A DNA stretch of 7,467 nt from positions 9,417 to 16,883 of the forward strand of contig DEHV01000060.1 in assembly GCA_002352105.1 (NCBI GenBank), in the 5' to 3' direction. The notes below the pieces were generated by a model. That model worked only from the letters and a program-made list of their open reading frames with translations. It was not told where the DNA came from and did no database searches. The DNA comes from Chitinophagaceae bacterium UBA2791. Lineage in GTDB: Bacteria > Bacteroidota > Bacteroidia > Chitinophagales > Chitinophagaceae. The translations under genes were made by a program, and so were the position numbers. This document shows, in pieces, positions 1 through 7,138 of the stretch; the stretch's first letter is position 1, and every line of letters starts with the position of its first letter.

Positions 1-70
1 TTACAGCTACGGGGATAGCGCCGGATTTACACCGGCTTCCCTTTTAATGACGTTACCGTCAACCAATCCC
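1..70 (-). promoter_or_regulatory. Cobalamin (B12) riboswitch, 5' part, truncated by window edge
   Basis: Read on the minus strand, this matches the conserved core of the adenosylcobalamin-family aptamer. A small hairpin GACG-GTAA-CGTC (60-49) is followed by TTAAAAGGGAA. Next comes a stem GCCGG / CCGGC (36-32 with 24-20) closing a 7-nt loop, then GCGCTATCCCC and GTAGCTGTAA at the window edge. The order GGGAA - GCCGGTG - AATCCGGC - CCC - GCTGTAA is the family signature. The remaining part, including the B12 box and the kissing-loop partner, would lie to the left of position 1. The controlled gene is therefore off-window on the minus strand; in this family it is usually a B12 receptor (btuB-like), a B12 synthesis gene, or a B12-independent isozyme. 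The riboswitch lies downstream of the receptor at 332-2407 and has its own promoter, so it does not control that receptor. The aptamer call is strong; the target is unknown. Confidence 0.88.
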
Positions 71-72
71 TG

Positions 73-105
73 CAAAGATAATGACCGGCTTTCTCGCCGT
101 CAAAA
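73..105 (-). promoter_or_regulatory. Bacteroidota-type promoter driving the riboswitch transcript
   Basis: On the minus strand TTTTG (105-101) is followed by 20 nt and then TATCTTTG (80-73). This fits the -33 TTTG and -7 TAnnTTTG elements of the Bacteroidota primary sigma factor, at the expected spacing. Initiation about 5 nt further on would fall near 67-69, at the 5' boundary of the recognisable aptamer. The riboswitch would then be transcribed from its own start rather than by read-through from the receptor gene. Confidence 0.68.
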
Positions 106-158
106 GAATTTTGAAAGGGCAACGATCCGGCCGGTTTTTTTGGAAGTAAACAGCATAC

Positions 159-191
159 CCGGTTGAAAAGGGCTGCTACCGTTTCAACCGG
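159..191 (-). terminator. Inverted repeat, possible terminator of the receptor gene
   Basis: CCGGTTGAAA (159-168) and TTTCAACCGG (182-191) are perfect reverse complements, separated by a 13-nt loop. The element lies 141 bp past the receptor stop codon and upstream of the riboswitch promoter, where transcription would be expected to end. On the minus strand no clean U-tract follows, only a T-containing GCTGTTTACTT, so intrinsic termination is uncertain. On the plus strand a T-rich run (200-212) follows about nine bases later, but no plus-strand gene is upstream. It may act as an mRNA 3'-end stabiliser or a boundary hairpin instead. Confidence 0.35.
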
Positions 192-331
192 CGCAGCGCA
201 TTTTATTTTTACGCGGGCAGATCGTATGCTTGGATTTTAAACAGCCGATACCATCAAGAAGGCAGGGGCATGGTTCGGCTTTCACGCAGGACATAGCAGC
301 GAAAAGGTTAAGCGCAGATTTAGAAAGGTTG

Positions 332-2407
332 TCAATACGCAAACCGGATCGAGGCGCCCAAGGCAAAGTTCAGACCGGGCGCGGCATTGTAATATCTTCC
401 GCCGAAGGCGTTGATATCGTTGCCCAGGCTGTATTTTACATTGAAGATATTATCGACTACGCCAAAAATATTCAGGTCATATTTGTTGATCCATGATTTG
501 CGAAAGCCTATCCTGGCGCCGGTGAGGTTATAAGAAGATGCGAAATTAGTGTTTTCATCATTCAACGGAATAGGATCGCAGTAATAGTAAGTGATATTGG
601 CGTATAAACCGCTCTTGCTGTTGACATCCAATCCGGCGGATACATAGTGAGGCGCCGTACTGGGTAGTTTGTTTCCGGAATAGACCAGGGTATCGTCCGT
701 GACTTTTTGATAGTCCTTGTACCGGAAATTGTTCCAGGTATGGCTGGCCCATATCTTTATACTGTTGAAAAAACGGCTGTTGTCATTAAGCAGCCGGTAG
801 GAAGCAAAGGTTTCCAACCCGTTTTGCCTTGCGCTTCCTGAATTCACAAAATAATCTCCGCCGGAAAAATCCCTTCTTTGCGCGATGGTGTTTTTCAACT
901 GGAAATAAAACGTGTTGATATCAAAGTAGAATCGTCCCTGTAACAGGCTTCCCCTGGCGCCCGCTTCAAAATTATAGCCTTTCTCCGCTTCCAGGTTGGT
1001 GGAGATAACGCCGGTGGAAGGCAGCAATTCCCCATTGGAAGGAGGAGAAAATCCCTTGGCTATGCTGCCATATACAGATATGGCCGGCCGTATTTTTTTG
1101 AGGATGGCGATCCTTGGCGCAAATTCGTTATGGTATTTTCGCCCCTGCTCTGACTGAGGATGAGATAGCCGCTTCACATTTACTTTCAGCTGATTCAGGC
1201 TGAGTCCGCCGGTGATCAGCCAGTTGCCGGGCAGATCCAGCGAGGCCTGGGTAAAGAGTATAAATTGTTTATTGTCCAGCTCGTCGTCGGTTTGCAGCGT
1301 ATCTGCAAATCCCTGTTTATTGGAATACACCCGGACAATGGCAAGCTCTTCCTGCACCTCGGCTCCGCCCTGGAGCGTTAACAGCGAGCGGCCGATCTTG
1401 TTTTGGTATTGTATCACGTTCCGGCTGCCGAAATGAGGCTCTATTCTTCTTTCATAGTTGCGGGTAGTGGGATTGATCACCCTGGAGTATGCGCCATATA
1501 AAGACGTGGTGTTTTGCCAGTGTTCATTCCATTTGAGCTGATAGCTGAATCCGGCGAGATACATTTTTTGATTGATGGCCGCTTTGGCTTCCTCTGATCC
1601 CGGCGTTTGTCCCACGCGCGGCCTGGCCGCCTTGGGATTATTGGCATACTCTGCGGCGGTCAGCGCCCCGGGCGTTTGGTAATAAAGATCGCCATGCAGG
1701 AAATGAGCTTTCAGGATACCCTTTGCCCCGACTTTTGCGGACGCGTCCCAGGTGAATACCTTTCTGTCCATTTGGGTATGATCTCTATAACCATCGCTTT
1801 GCTGCGCCTGGAAATTGACCGAATGATGAAACTCCTGGTTGCCTCCCCTCAGGCCTGCATGATAGGTCCTGGAATTAAAGCTACCTATGGCGAAATCTGC
1901 AGAAATGCCCCTCTTGAATTGGGCAGGATCGCTGTTGATCAGTACAACGCCCCCCGTTCCCGCTCCATATATGCTGCTTCCCGGACCTTTGATGATTTCC
2001 ATCGACTGCACATTGTAGTAACCCAATTGATTCAGGTAGGTATTTCCTCCCGGATCGGTATAGGGAATATCATTGTAATACACTTTTACATTCCGGATGC
2101 CAAAAGGGGAGCGCAGAGAGCTACCGCGGATGTTTAACCGATAACTGCCAGGGGAACGTTCTTCCATGCGCATGCCGGGATTGGCATTTACGGCAGGCAG
2201 CAGGTTGGTATTGCTGAACCGGTTGAGTTGGTAATTATTAATGATGCTTACTGATGCAGGGATCTCCGCCAGCTTCCGGTTGTTTTCATAACCCCTGACG
2301 ACCACTTCCTGTAGCAGGTCTGCGGAATCGATGAGCTGCTTTTCCTGCTGCGCTACCAGCGGAGATATGGATATGGCTAGTATCAGGCTTAACGTCAGTT
2401 GTTTCAT
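332..2407 (-). CDS. TonB-dependent outer-membrane receptor, substrate unknown
   Basis: A complete 691-residue outer-membrane gated channel, which would import a large scarce ligand (siderophore, haem, cobalamin, other chelate or oligomer) using TonB energy. Residues 1-19 form a Sec signal peptide (MKQ, hydrophobic core, cleavage near LVA-Q). QEVVVRG at about 33-39 resembles a TonB box. The plug domain spans roughly 45-160, with the family motifs LNIRGSSLRSPFGIR near 91-105, DIPYTDPGGNTYLNQL near 113-128 and MEIIKGPGSSIYGAGTGG near 136-153. The 22-strand barrel fills the rest, and the protein ends in GASIRFAY with the terminal aromatic residue expected for BAM-dependent insertion. It has no N-terminal carboxypeptidase-like extension and no SusD partner, so it resembles iron/chelate receptors more than SusC glycan importers. 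The start at 2407 is supported by the signal peptide. The gene is divergent from the permease across 52 bp. Family is certain; substrate cannot be read from sequence. Confidence 0.95.
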   Translation of the reverse strand: MKQLTLSLILAISISPLVAQQEKQLIDSADLLQEVVVRGYENNRKLAEIPASVSIINNYQLNRFSNTNLLPAVNANPGMRMEERSPGSYRLNIRGSSLRSPFGIRNVKVYYNDIPYTDPGGNTYLNQLGYYNVQSMEIIKGPGSSIYGAGTGGVVLINSDPAQFKRGISADFAIGSFNSRTYHAGLRGGNQEFHHSVNFQAQQSDGYRDHTQMDRKVFTWDASAKVGAKGILKAHFLHGDLYYQTPGALTAAEYANNPKAARPRVGQTPGSEEAKAAINQKMYLAGFSYQLKWNEHWQNTTSLYGAYSRVINPTTRNYERRIEPHFGSRNVIQYQNKIGRSLLTLQGGAEVQEELAIVRVYSNKQGFADTLQTDDELDNKQFILFTQASLDLPGNWLITGGLSLNQLKVNVKRLSHPQSEQGRKYHNEFAPRIAILKKIRPAISVYGSIAKGFSPPSNGELLPSTGVISTNLEAEKGYNFEAGARGSLLQGRFYFDINTFYFQLKNTIAQRRDFSGGDYFVNSGSARQNGLETFASYRLLNDNSRFFNSIKIWASHTWNNFRYKDYQKVTDDTLVYSGNKLPSTAPHYVSAGLDVNSKSGLYANITYYYCDPIPLNDENTNFASSYNLTGARIGFRKSWINKYDLNIFGVVDNIFNVKYSLGNDINAFGGRYYNAAPGLNFALGASIRFAY

Positions 2408-2459
2408 AGTCTAGAAATAATCGATTAGAAAGCGTCCAAAATATATTTATCTTCCTGTA
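2408..2459. promoter_or_regulatory. Short divergent intergenic region, probable promoters both ways
   Basis: These 52 bp must carry the start signals of two divergent genes. On the plus strand TATATTTA (2442-2449) is one base off TAnnTTTG and would give an almost leaderless permease transcript. On the minus strand a TATATTTTG string near 2445-2437 is close to the same element with one extra base. No convincing TTG element stands at the right distance for either, and a -33 for the receptor would have to lie inside the permease coding sequence. The assignment rests on position and AT-richness more than on consensus. Confidence 0.35.
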
Positions 2460-3797
2460 ATGAAGTCTGCAAAGTTAAACCTATTTGATGTTACAATGAT
2501 AGTAACCAGCCTGGTAATAGGTATGGGCATATTCAGGACGCCGGTGAATGTTGCCCGCGAAGCGGCTACGCCGGAACTTTTTTTTACGGCATGGATCGTA
2601 GGCGGACTGATTGCGCTATGCGGCGCGCTTACCTATGCGGAGATCGGCTCCCGATTACCGGTTACAGGAGGGTATTATAAGATATTTTCCTATTGTTATC
2701 ACCCTTCCCTTGCTTTTGCGATCAACGGCATTATATTGGTGTCCAATGCGGCTTCGGTGGCGGGCGTGTCGCTTATCGGCGCGGAATACCTTGCCAATAT
2801 CTTATTTGCCGGACATGAATATATGGGCGGGATCAGGTTGTCGATCGCCGCTTTGGCCATACTCCTGTTTTACGGAGTGAACCTGTTCGGGCTAAGGATG
2901 AGCGCCAACACGCAGAATGTGCTGATGTTAATCAAGATAGGCATGGTGGCCCTGCTGATCGGCGCGGTTTTTACGGTCGATCATATCCCCGCGCAACCGA
3001 TGATACCGGATGCGCAGGAATATAGCTGGAGCGCTTACCTGAAATCGCTGGGGATCTGCCTGGTGGCGGTGAGTTTTACCTATGGCGGTTATCAGCAAAC
3101 CATCAATTTCGGCGGGGAGGCGCGCAATGCCTCCCGCACGATACCCAGGGGAATAGTCCTGGGCATCGTGATGATCATGCTGCTGTACCTGGGCATTAAT
3201 TATGCTTACTATACGGTGATCGGTTTTGACGCGCTGAAGGAAGCGGAATCTATCGCCGCCATTCTCGCCGAAGCGATATTCGGAGCAAAAGGATTTACCA
3301 TCTTGTCCATTCTGCTGTTCTTTTCCGTGCTGGCCTATGTAAATGTATCGCTGATGAGCAATCCCAGGGTGATCTATGCGATGGGCGAGGAAGGCGCGCT
3401 GCCGCAATGGTTTAAGAACACGAGCCGGGGCGCCCAGGCGATGATCCCGGCGCTCACTGCTTTTGCCGCCCTCTGCCTGGTCACCTTATTTTATGCCAAA
3501 ACCTTTGACGAGATCCTTAGCCATATCATCTTTCTCGACTGCATCGGGATGGCCACCTCGGCCGCCACTATTTTTATTCTTCGCAGAAGAACGGCGGGGC
3601 TGGACAAAAAAAAGATATATGCCATGACCCTGTATCCCCTGCTTCCGGTCATTTTTATAGCAGCCTATTTATTGGTGGGCGCCAGTATAGCCATCGAAAC
3701 GCCTAAGGCGGCAATGGTCAGTATCCTGGTGTTTTCCGCGTTTTTTGCCTTGTATTTTATCTTAAATAGAATGAGAGGGGAATCCAAAGCCGACTGA
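2460..3797 (+). CDS. APC-superfamily amino-acid permease
   Basis: A complete 445-residue inner-membrane secondary transporter, expected to move amino acids or related amines by proton symport or exchange. About twelve hydrophobic segments can be seen, near residues 9-30, 43-62, 82-110, 125-147, 153-172, 195-215, 229-253, 277-302, 327-345, 352-373, 388-410 and 416-436. TM1 carries the substrate-binding unwound motif GMGIFRTP (21-28). TM6 and the following loop read TYGGYQQTINFGGEARNASRTIPR (in two stretches, 207-220 and 221-230), the APC-type pattern of Gly-rich TM6, Glu-Ala-Arg-Asn and Ser-Arg-Thr-Ile-Pro-Arg. Length is normal for the family and the tail is basic (LNRMRGESK). The start at 2460 fits because TM1 begins within ten residues. 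A second in-frame stop (TAA) directly follows the TGA. It is divergent from the TonB-dependent receptor. The exact substrate is not determinable from sequence. Confidence 0.93.
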   Translation: MKSAKLNLFDVTMIVTSLVIGMGIFRTPVNVAREAATPELFFTAWIVGGLIALCGALTYAEIGSRLPVTGGYYKIFSYCYHPSLAFAINGIILVSNAASVAGVSLIGAEYLANILFAGHEYMGGIRLSIAALAILLFYGVNLFGLRMSANTQNVLMLIKIGMVALLIGAVFTVDHIPAQPMIPDAQEYSWSAYLKSLGICLVAVSFTYGGYQQTINFGGEARNASRTIPRGIVLGIVMIMLLYLGINYAYYTVIGFDALKEAESIAAILAEAIFGAKGFTILSILLFFSVLAYVNVSLMSNPRVIYAMGEEGALPQWFKNTSRGAQAMIPALTAFAALCLVTLFYAKTFDEILSHIIFLDCIGMATSAATIFILRRRTAGLDKKKIYAMTLYPLLPVIFIAAYLLVGASIAIETPKAAMVSILVFSAFFALYFILNRMRGESKAD

Positions 3798-3807
3798 TAA
3801 AAACGTT

Positions 3808-3837
3808 GGATTTGGGATAATTTAACATTCCCAATCC
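3808..3837 (+). terminator. Hairpin after the permease, possible terminator
   Basis: GGATTTGGGA (3808-3817) pairs with TCCCAATCC (3829-3837) as nine base pairs with one bulged T and an 11-nt loop. It starts ten bases after the permease stop codon. No U-tract follows on the plus strand (the next bases are CAGGAAAATG), so it is not a classical intrinsic terminator. A T-run (GTTTTTATC) follows on the minus strand, where there is no gene to terminate. Position favours a 3'-end role for the permease mRNA. Confidence 0.35.
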
Positions 3838-3848
3838 CAGGAAAATGC

Positions 3849-3879
3849 TGTTCGCGCTTCTGAATAACCGCTATTTTTG
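3849..3879 (+). promoter_or_regulatory. Probable promoter of the tolC-like gene
   Basis: TATTTTTG (3872-3879) is an exact match to the Bacteroidota -7 consensus TAnnTTTG. The -33 region is weak: the nearest candidate is CTG ending at 3850, 21 nt upstream. Initiation near 3884-3886 would give a leader of about 60 nt for the outer-membrane factor. This supports transcription of tolC and the adaptor as a unit separate from the permease. Confidence 0.5.
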
Positions 3880-3943
3880 CCAAATGCAGAAAGCGTTATC
3901 ATACGGGCCGGTAATGCTTATCGGGAGCTGTTAGAACTGAAAT

Positions 3944-5389
3944 ATGATGACGAAAAAGATATTATCCATTATTGTATGTCTTTGCATTTTCCAGCATGCT
4001 TTTTCCCAGGAGATATGGACGCTTAAGCGCTCGGTGGAATACGCGCTGGCCAATAATATTTCCGTCCGGCAGGCAGATATCCAGTCGCGGTTGACGGCGT
4101 TAACGCTTAAGCAAAGCCGGCAGATGAAATATCCGTCGGCAAGCGTTTCAGGAAGCGTGGGAGTGAATGCGGGAAGATCGATTGATCCTACTACCAATTT
4201 GTTTACCAATACGCAGTTATTGTCGACAGGGTTCAGCTTATCGTCGGCGATGACGGTCTTTAATTTTTTTAGCATAAAGAACAATATCGAGGGCAGCCGG
4301 TATGATCTCGAAGCGTCCAGGGTCAATATCGAAAAGATAAAAAATGATATTGCCATGAATGTGGCTACCGCCTATTTGCTGGCGCTGGTAGCGCAGGAAC
4401 AGGAAAATATCGCCCGGGTATCGGTGGAGCAAACCCTGCAAAACCTTGAAAATACCCGCAAGCGGGTGGATGCAGGCGCCCTGCCGGAATTGAACCTGGC
4501 GGAGCTGGAGGCGCAACTGGCAAGGGATAGCTCTACGCTGATTGCTTCCAATAATTCGGTAAGGCAAAACATATTGCAGCTTAAGGCTTTGCTGAACATT
4601 GATGCCGGGGATCCCTTTGTGATCGCCTCGCCTCCGCTGGAACAGATCCCTGTGCAATCCTTTTCCGAGTTGCAGCCCGAAGCCGTATATAACCTGGCAT
4701 TGACAAATCTTCCCCAGCAGAAAATGAACGATCTCAGGATACTGGCGGCGAAAAAATTTGTGCAGGCGGCCAGGGGCCAGATGTATCCTGCCTTTTCGCT
4801 GTTTGCGGGAATGGGATCCAACTATGCCAACAATAAAACCCCGGTGGTAACGCGACAGCCCACGGGAACCCTGGATACCACGGGCGCAAAAGTGCAGATA
4901 AACGGGGCTTTCTATGATGTGGTAACGCCCGGGTTCACCAATGTGATAACCACCCACGGCGTTCCCTTTACCACGCAAATGAGCGATAATTTCCGGCAGA
5001 ATATCGGCGTACAGGTGAATATTCCCCTGTTTAACAATGGCTCGGCCCGCACGGCCTGGGAGAGAAGCAAGCTGAATGTGAGCTCTTATGAATTACAGAA
5101 AGATCAGGACCTGCTTACGCTGAAACAGGATATTTATAAGGCGTATAATGATGCGGTTTCTTCTTTTCAGCAATTCAATGCGGGTAAAAAAAGCGTGCAG
5201 ACTGCCGAGAAAGCTTACCAGTTTGCGCAGAAAAGATATGAATTGGGACTGCTGTCTACCATCGACCTGCTGACCAATCAGAACAATCTTACGCGGGCGC
5301 GGATGGAACTGTCGCAGTCGCAGGTGGACTATGTTTTTAAATTAAAATTATTGGAGTTTTATAAGGGACAGGGGATGACGCTGGAATAG
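3944..5389 (+). CDS. TolC-family outer-membrane efflux factor
   Basis: A complete 481-residue outer-membrane channel protein that would trimerise into the outer-membrane and periplasmic tunnel of a tripartite efflux or type I export system. Residues 1-21 are a Sec signal peptide (lysines at 4-5, hydrophobic core, cleavage at AFS-Q). The two-fold repeat of the family is visible: WTLKRSVEYALANN (25-38) opens the first half, and MKYPSASVSGSVGVNAG (61-77) is matched by MYPAFSLFAGMGSNYAN (280-296) in the second half, both leading into outer-membrane strands. Long helical, Gln/Ala/Leu-rich stretches at about 122-218 and 378-472 are the coiled-coil hairpins. The RYELGLLSTIDLLTNQNNL motif (431-449) is typical. 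Residues 297-350 form a Thr/Gly-rich loop, probably extracellular. Two ATGs in tandem (3944 and 3947) are both possible starts and neither has a strong SD. The gene is followed 103 bp later by the adaptor on the same strand. Confidence 0.95.
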   Translation: MMTKKILSIIVCLCIFQHAFSQEIWTLKRSVEYALANNISVRQADIQSRLTALTLKQSRQMKYPSASVSGSVGVNAGRSIDPTTNLFTNTQLLSTGFSLSSAMTVFNFFSIKNNIEGSRYDLEASRVNIEKIKNDIAMNVATAYLLALVAQEQENIARVSVEQTLQNLENTRKRVDAGALPELNLAELEAQLARDSSTLIASNNSVRQNILQLKALLNIDAGDPFVIASPPLEQIPVQSFSELQPEAVYNLALTNLPQQKMNDLRILAAKKFVQAARGQMYPAFSLFAGMGSNYANNKTPVVTRQPTGTLDTTGAKVQINGAFYDVVTPGFTNVITTHGVPFTTQMSDNFRQNIGVQVNIPLFNNGSARTAWERSKLNVSSYELQKDQDLLTLKQDIYKAYNDAVSSFQQFNAGKKSVQTAEKAYQFAQKRYELGLLSTIDLLTNQNNLTRARMELSQSQVDYVFKLKLLEFYKGQGMTLE

Positions 5390-5492
5390 GAAAGGATGAC
5401 TGAGGGCGGGAGAAACGACCCGATGGATATTGGCGACCCATTGAACAAACCTGGAAGAAGCCCGGGAACCAAAAACAATATAATTTCGCAGC

Positions 5493-6866
5493 ATGAGTAA
5501 AAAAATGGTCTGGACGGTAACTGGTCTTGCTTTATTGATCATTTTGCTTATCGTCCTGAAAAAGGCCGGTTTGTTGGGAGAAGATGAAGCCGTTAAAGCG
5601 ACGGCTGAAAAACTGGAGATCCGTACGATTATTGAAACCGTGAATGCCAGCGGAAAGATCTATCCGGAAATAGAAGTGAAAGTGAGCCCGGATATTTCGG
5701 GGGAGATCACCGAGCTGGATGTGAAAGAAGGCGATAGCGTGCGCAGAGGCGCCGTGCTGGCAAAAATATACGCGGATATCTATACCACCCAACGTGATCA
5801 GGCGGCGGCGGTGGTGCATCAGCAAATGGCGGCCGTTGAAAACAACAGGGCGATGCTTCTGAGCCTTCAATCTGCTTTGGAGCTGGCGCAGGTCACTTTC
5901 GACAGGCAGAAACAACTGTTAAGCGAAAAAGTGATCTCCCAGGCGGAATTTGAACAGGCGCAGAATACGTTAAGGAATGCGCAGGCCAGCTATAATGCGG
6001 CGGTGCAGGGGATAAAAGGGGGGCAGGCGAGCGTTGCCAGCGCCCAGGCAAACCTGGAGAAGGCCAATAAGGACCTGAGCAGGACGGCCGTGCTGGCGCC
6101 GATGGACGGGGTGATTTCCCTATTAAGCGTGAAAAAAGGAGAGCGCGTGGTGGGCAATTCAATGATGGCCGGAACGGAGATGATGCGTATTGCCGATATG
6201 AGCGTTCTGGAAGCAAGGGTGGATGTCGGGGAGAACGATATTCCCAAAGTGCATCTGGGCGATTCGGCGCTGGTGGAAGTGGACGCCTACCCCAACCGGA
6301 AATTCAGGGGCGTTGTGACCCAGATCGCGAGCAGCAGCGTGTTGGCATCGCAGACCGTTACGACTACTACCAGCGATGTGACGAATTATAAAGTGTATAT
6401 CCGGTTATTGCCGGAATCGTACCGCGACCTGATCAACCCTGAAAGGCCCAGGAATTTTCCTTTCCGGCCGGGAATGAGCGCCAGCGCGGATATACAAACG
6501 AAAACAAAAGACAATGCGATAGCGGTTCCCATTAACGCCGTCACCACCCGCGAAAAAGGCGAAGGCGGGGCGCCGGATACAAAAGATGACAGCCGTATCG
6601 AAGAGGGTTTGCAGGAAACGGATCGCAGCGGTCTCTCCGCCGATCTGGACGAAGTGGTATTTACTGTTCAGCCCGACGGAACAGTAAAAAAGAGGGTGGT
6701 CGCCACCGGTATACAGGACATTAATTACATAGAAGTAACCCGTGGAGCGGATACAAGCATGTCGGTGATCACGGCGCCCTATAATGTGATCAGCAAGACC
6801 CTTAAGGATGGAATGAAAGTAAAGATCGTTCCGAAAGACAAGCTGTTTGCCCCGGCGAAAAAATAA
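5493..6866 (+). CDS. MacA/HlyD-type periplasmic adaptor (membrane fusion protein)
   Basis: A complete 457-residue adaptor expected to bridge an inner-membrane pump to the TolC-like channel encoded just upstream. Residues 6-22 are a single N-terminal membrane anchor. There is no cysteine lipobox, so it is not a lipoprotein. The lipoyl domain is split as usual: first half about 58-94 (VSPDISGEITELDVKEGDSV), second half about 197-234 (TAVLAPMDGVISLLSVKKGE). The intervening 95-195 is an Ala/Gln/Glu-rich coiled-coil hairpin. A beta-barrel domain follows at about 235-340 (NFPFRPGMSASADI near its end), then a membrane-proximal domain with IAVPINAV (343-350). An acidic, low-complexity insert (352-387) precedes EVVFTVQPDGTVKKRVV. 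The architecture is closer to MacA (ABC-linked) than to AcrA, judged by eye. TAATTTCG at 5481-5488, one mismatch from TAnnTTTG, lies five bases before the start codon and could give a near-leaderless transcript, though no -33 was found. The pump subunit is not in the window. Confidence 0.93.
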   Translation: MSKKMVWTVTGLALLIILLIVLKKAGLLGEDEAVKATAEKLEIRTIIETVNASGKIYPEIEVKVSPDISGEITELDVKEGDSVRRGAVLAKIYADIYTTQRDQAAAVVHQQMAAVENNRAMLLSLQSALELAQVTFDRQKQLLSEKVISQAEFEQAQNTLRNAQASYNAAVQGIKGGQASVASAQANLEKANKDLSRTAVLAPMDGVISLLSVKKGERVVGNSMMAGTEMMRIADMSVLEARVDVGENDIPKVHLGDSALVEVDAYPNRKFRGVVTQIASSSVLASQTVTTTTSDVTNYKVYIRLLPESYRDLINPERPRNFPFRPGMSASADIQTKTKDNAIAVPINAVTTREKGEGGAPDTKDDSRIEEGLQETDRSGLSADLDEVVFTVQPDGTVKKRVVATGIQDINYIEVTRGADTSMSVITAPYNVISKTLKDGMKVKIVPKDKLFAPAKK

Positions 6867-7138
6867 GATTACCTCAGGGCAAACGGAAATAATTACCCGC
6901 TATACTTTCTGGAGAGCGCCTAAGCGCTTGTTCAATTTGACATGCTGCGGAGCAAAGACATGAAAGAGCAGCTTGCCGAAAAAGGATAGCGGCTCAGTTT
7001 CAGCCTTAATGCGCTATGAGGCCGCAGCTAAAAATTCAAAATGAGTCGCTACCCGGAGCGGGGCGGATCAAACCTTATTTTTCTTTCTGTACTTTTCTCT
7101 TGAATATTTATTATTGTTTTTTAGCCAAGAGGAACTCC

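Noticed and set aside
127..141. CCGGCCGG followed by seven T on the plus strand, terminator-like
   Set aside because: The stem is self-complementary with no room for a loop, and there is no plus-strand gene upstream to terminate. On the minus strand the T-run becomes A's ahead of the stem.
184..366. 60-codon minus-strand frame starting inside the receptor gene
   Set aside because: The first part overlaps the conserved receptor C-terminus out of frame. Only the internal ATG at 294 leaves a non-overlapping ORF, which is listed as a low-interest finding.
1607..2137. 176-codon open frame on the plus strand
   Set aside because: It lies wholly antisense to the plug and early barrel part of the TonB-dependent receptor, whose frame has unmistakable family motifs. 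The plus-strand translation has no recognisable domain.
332..2407. Naming the receptor BtuB because a cobalamin riboswitch is close by
   Set aside because: The riboswitch is downstream of the receptor, on the same strand, with its own promoter. The receptor's own upstream region contains no aptamer.
2928..3407. 159-codon minus-strand frame
   Set aside because: It is antisense to the permease. Its His/Arg/Gln-rich translation reflects the complement of a membrane-protein gene.
4238..4978. 246-codon open frame on the minus strand
   Set aside because: It is antisense to the TolC-like gene and rich in Arg, His and Gly, typical of shadow frames in this base composition. No family features were seen.
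6942..6989. Short frame reading MLRSKDMKEQLAEKG, as if the tail of a decayed gene
   Set aside because: It is only 15 codons, with a stop shortly upstream in the same frame and no similar sequence in the other frames around it. Not enough to call a pseudogene.
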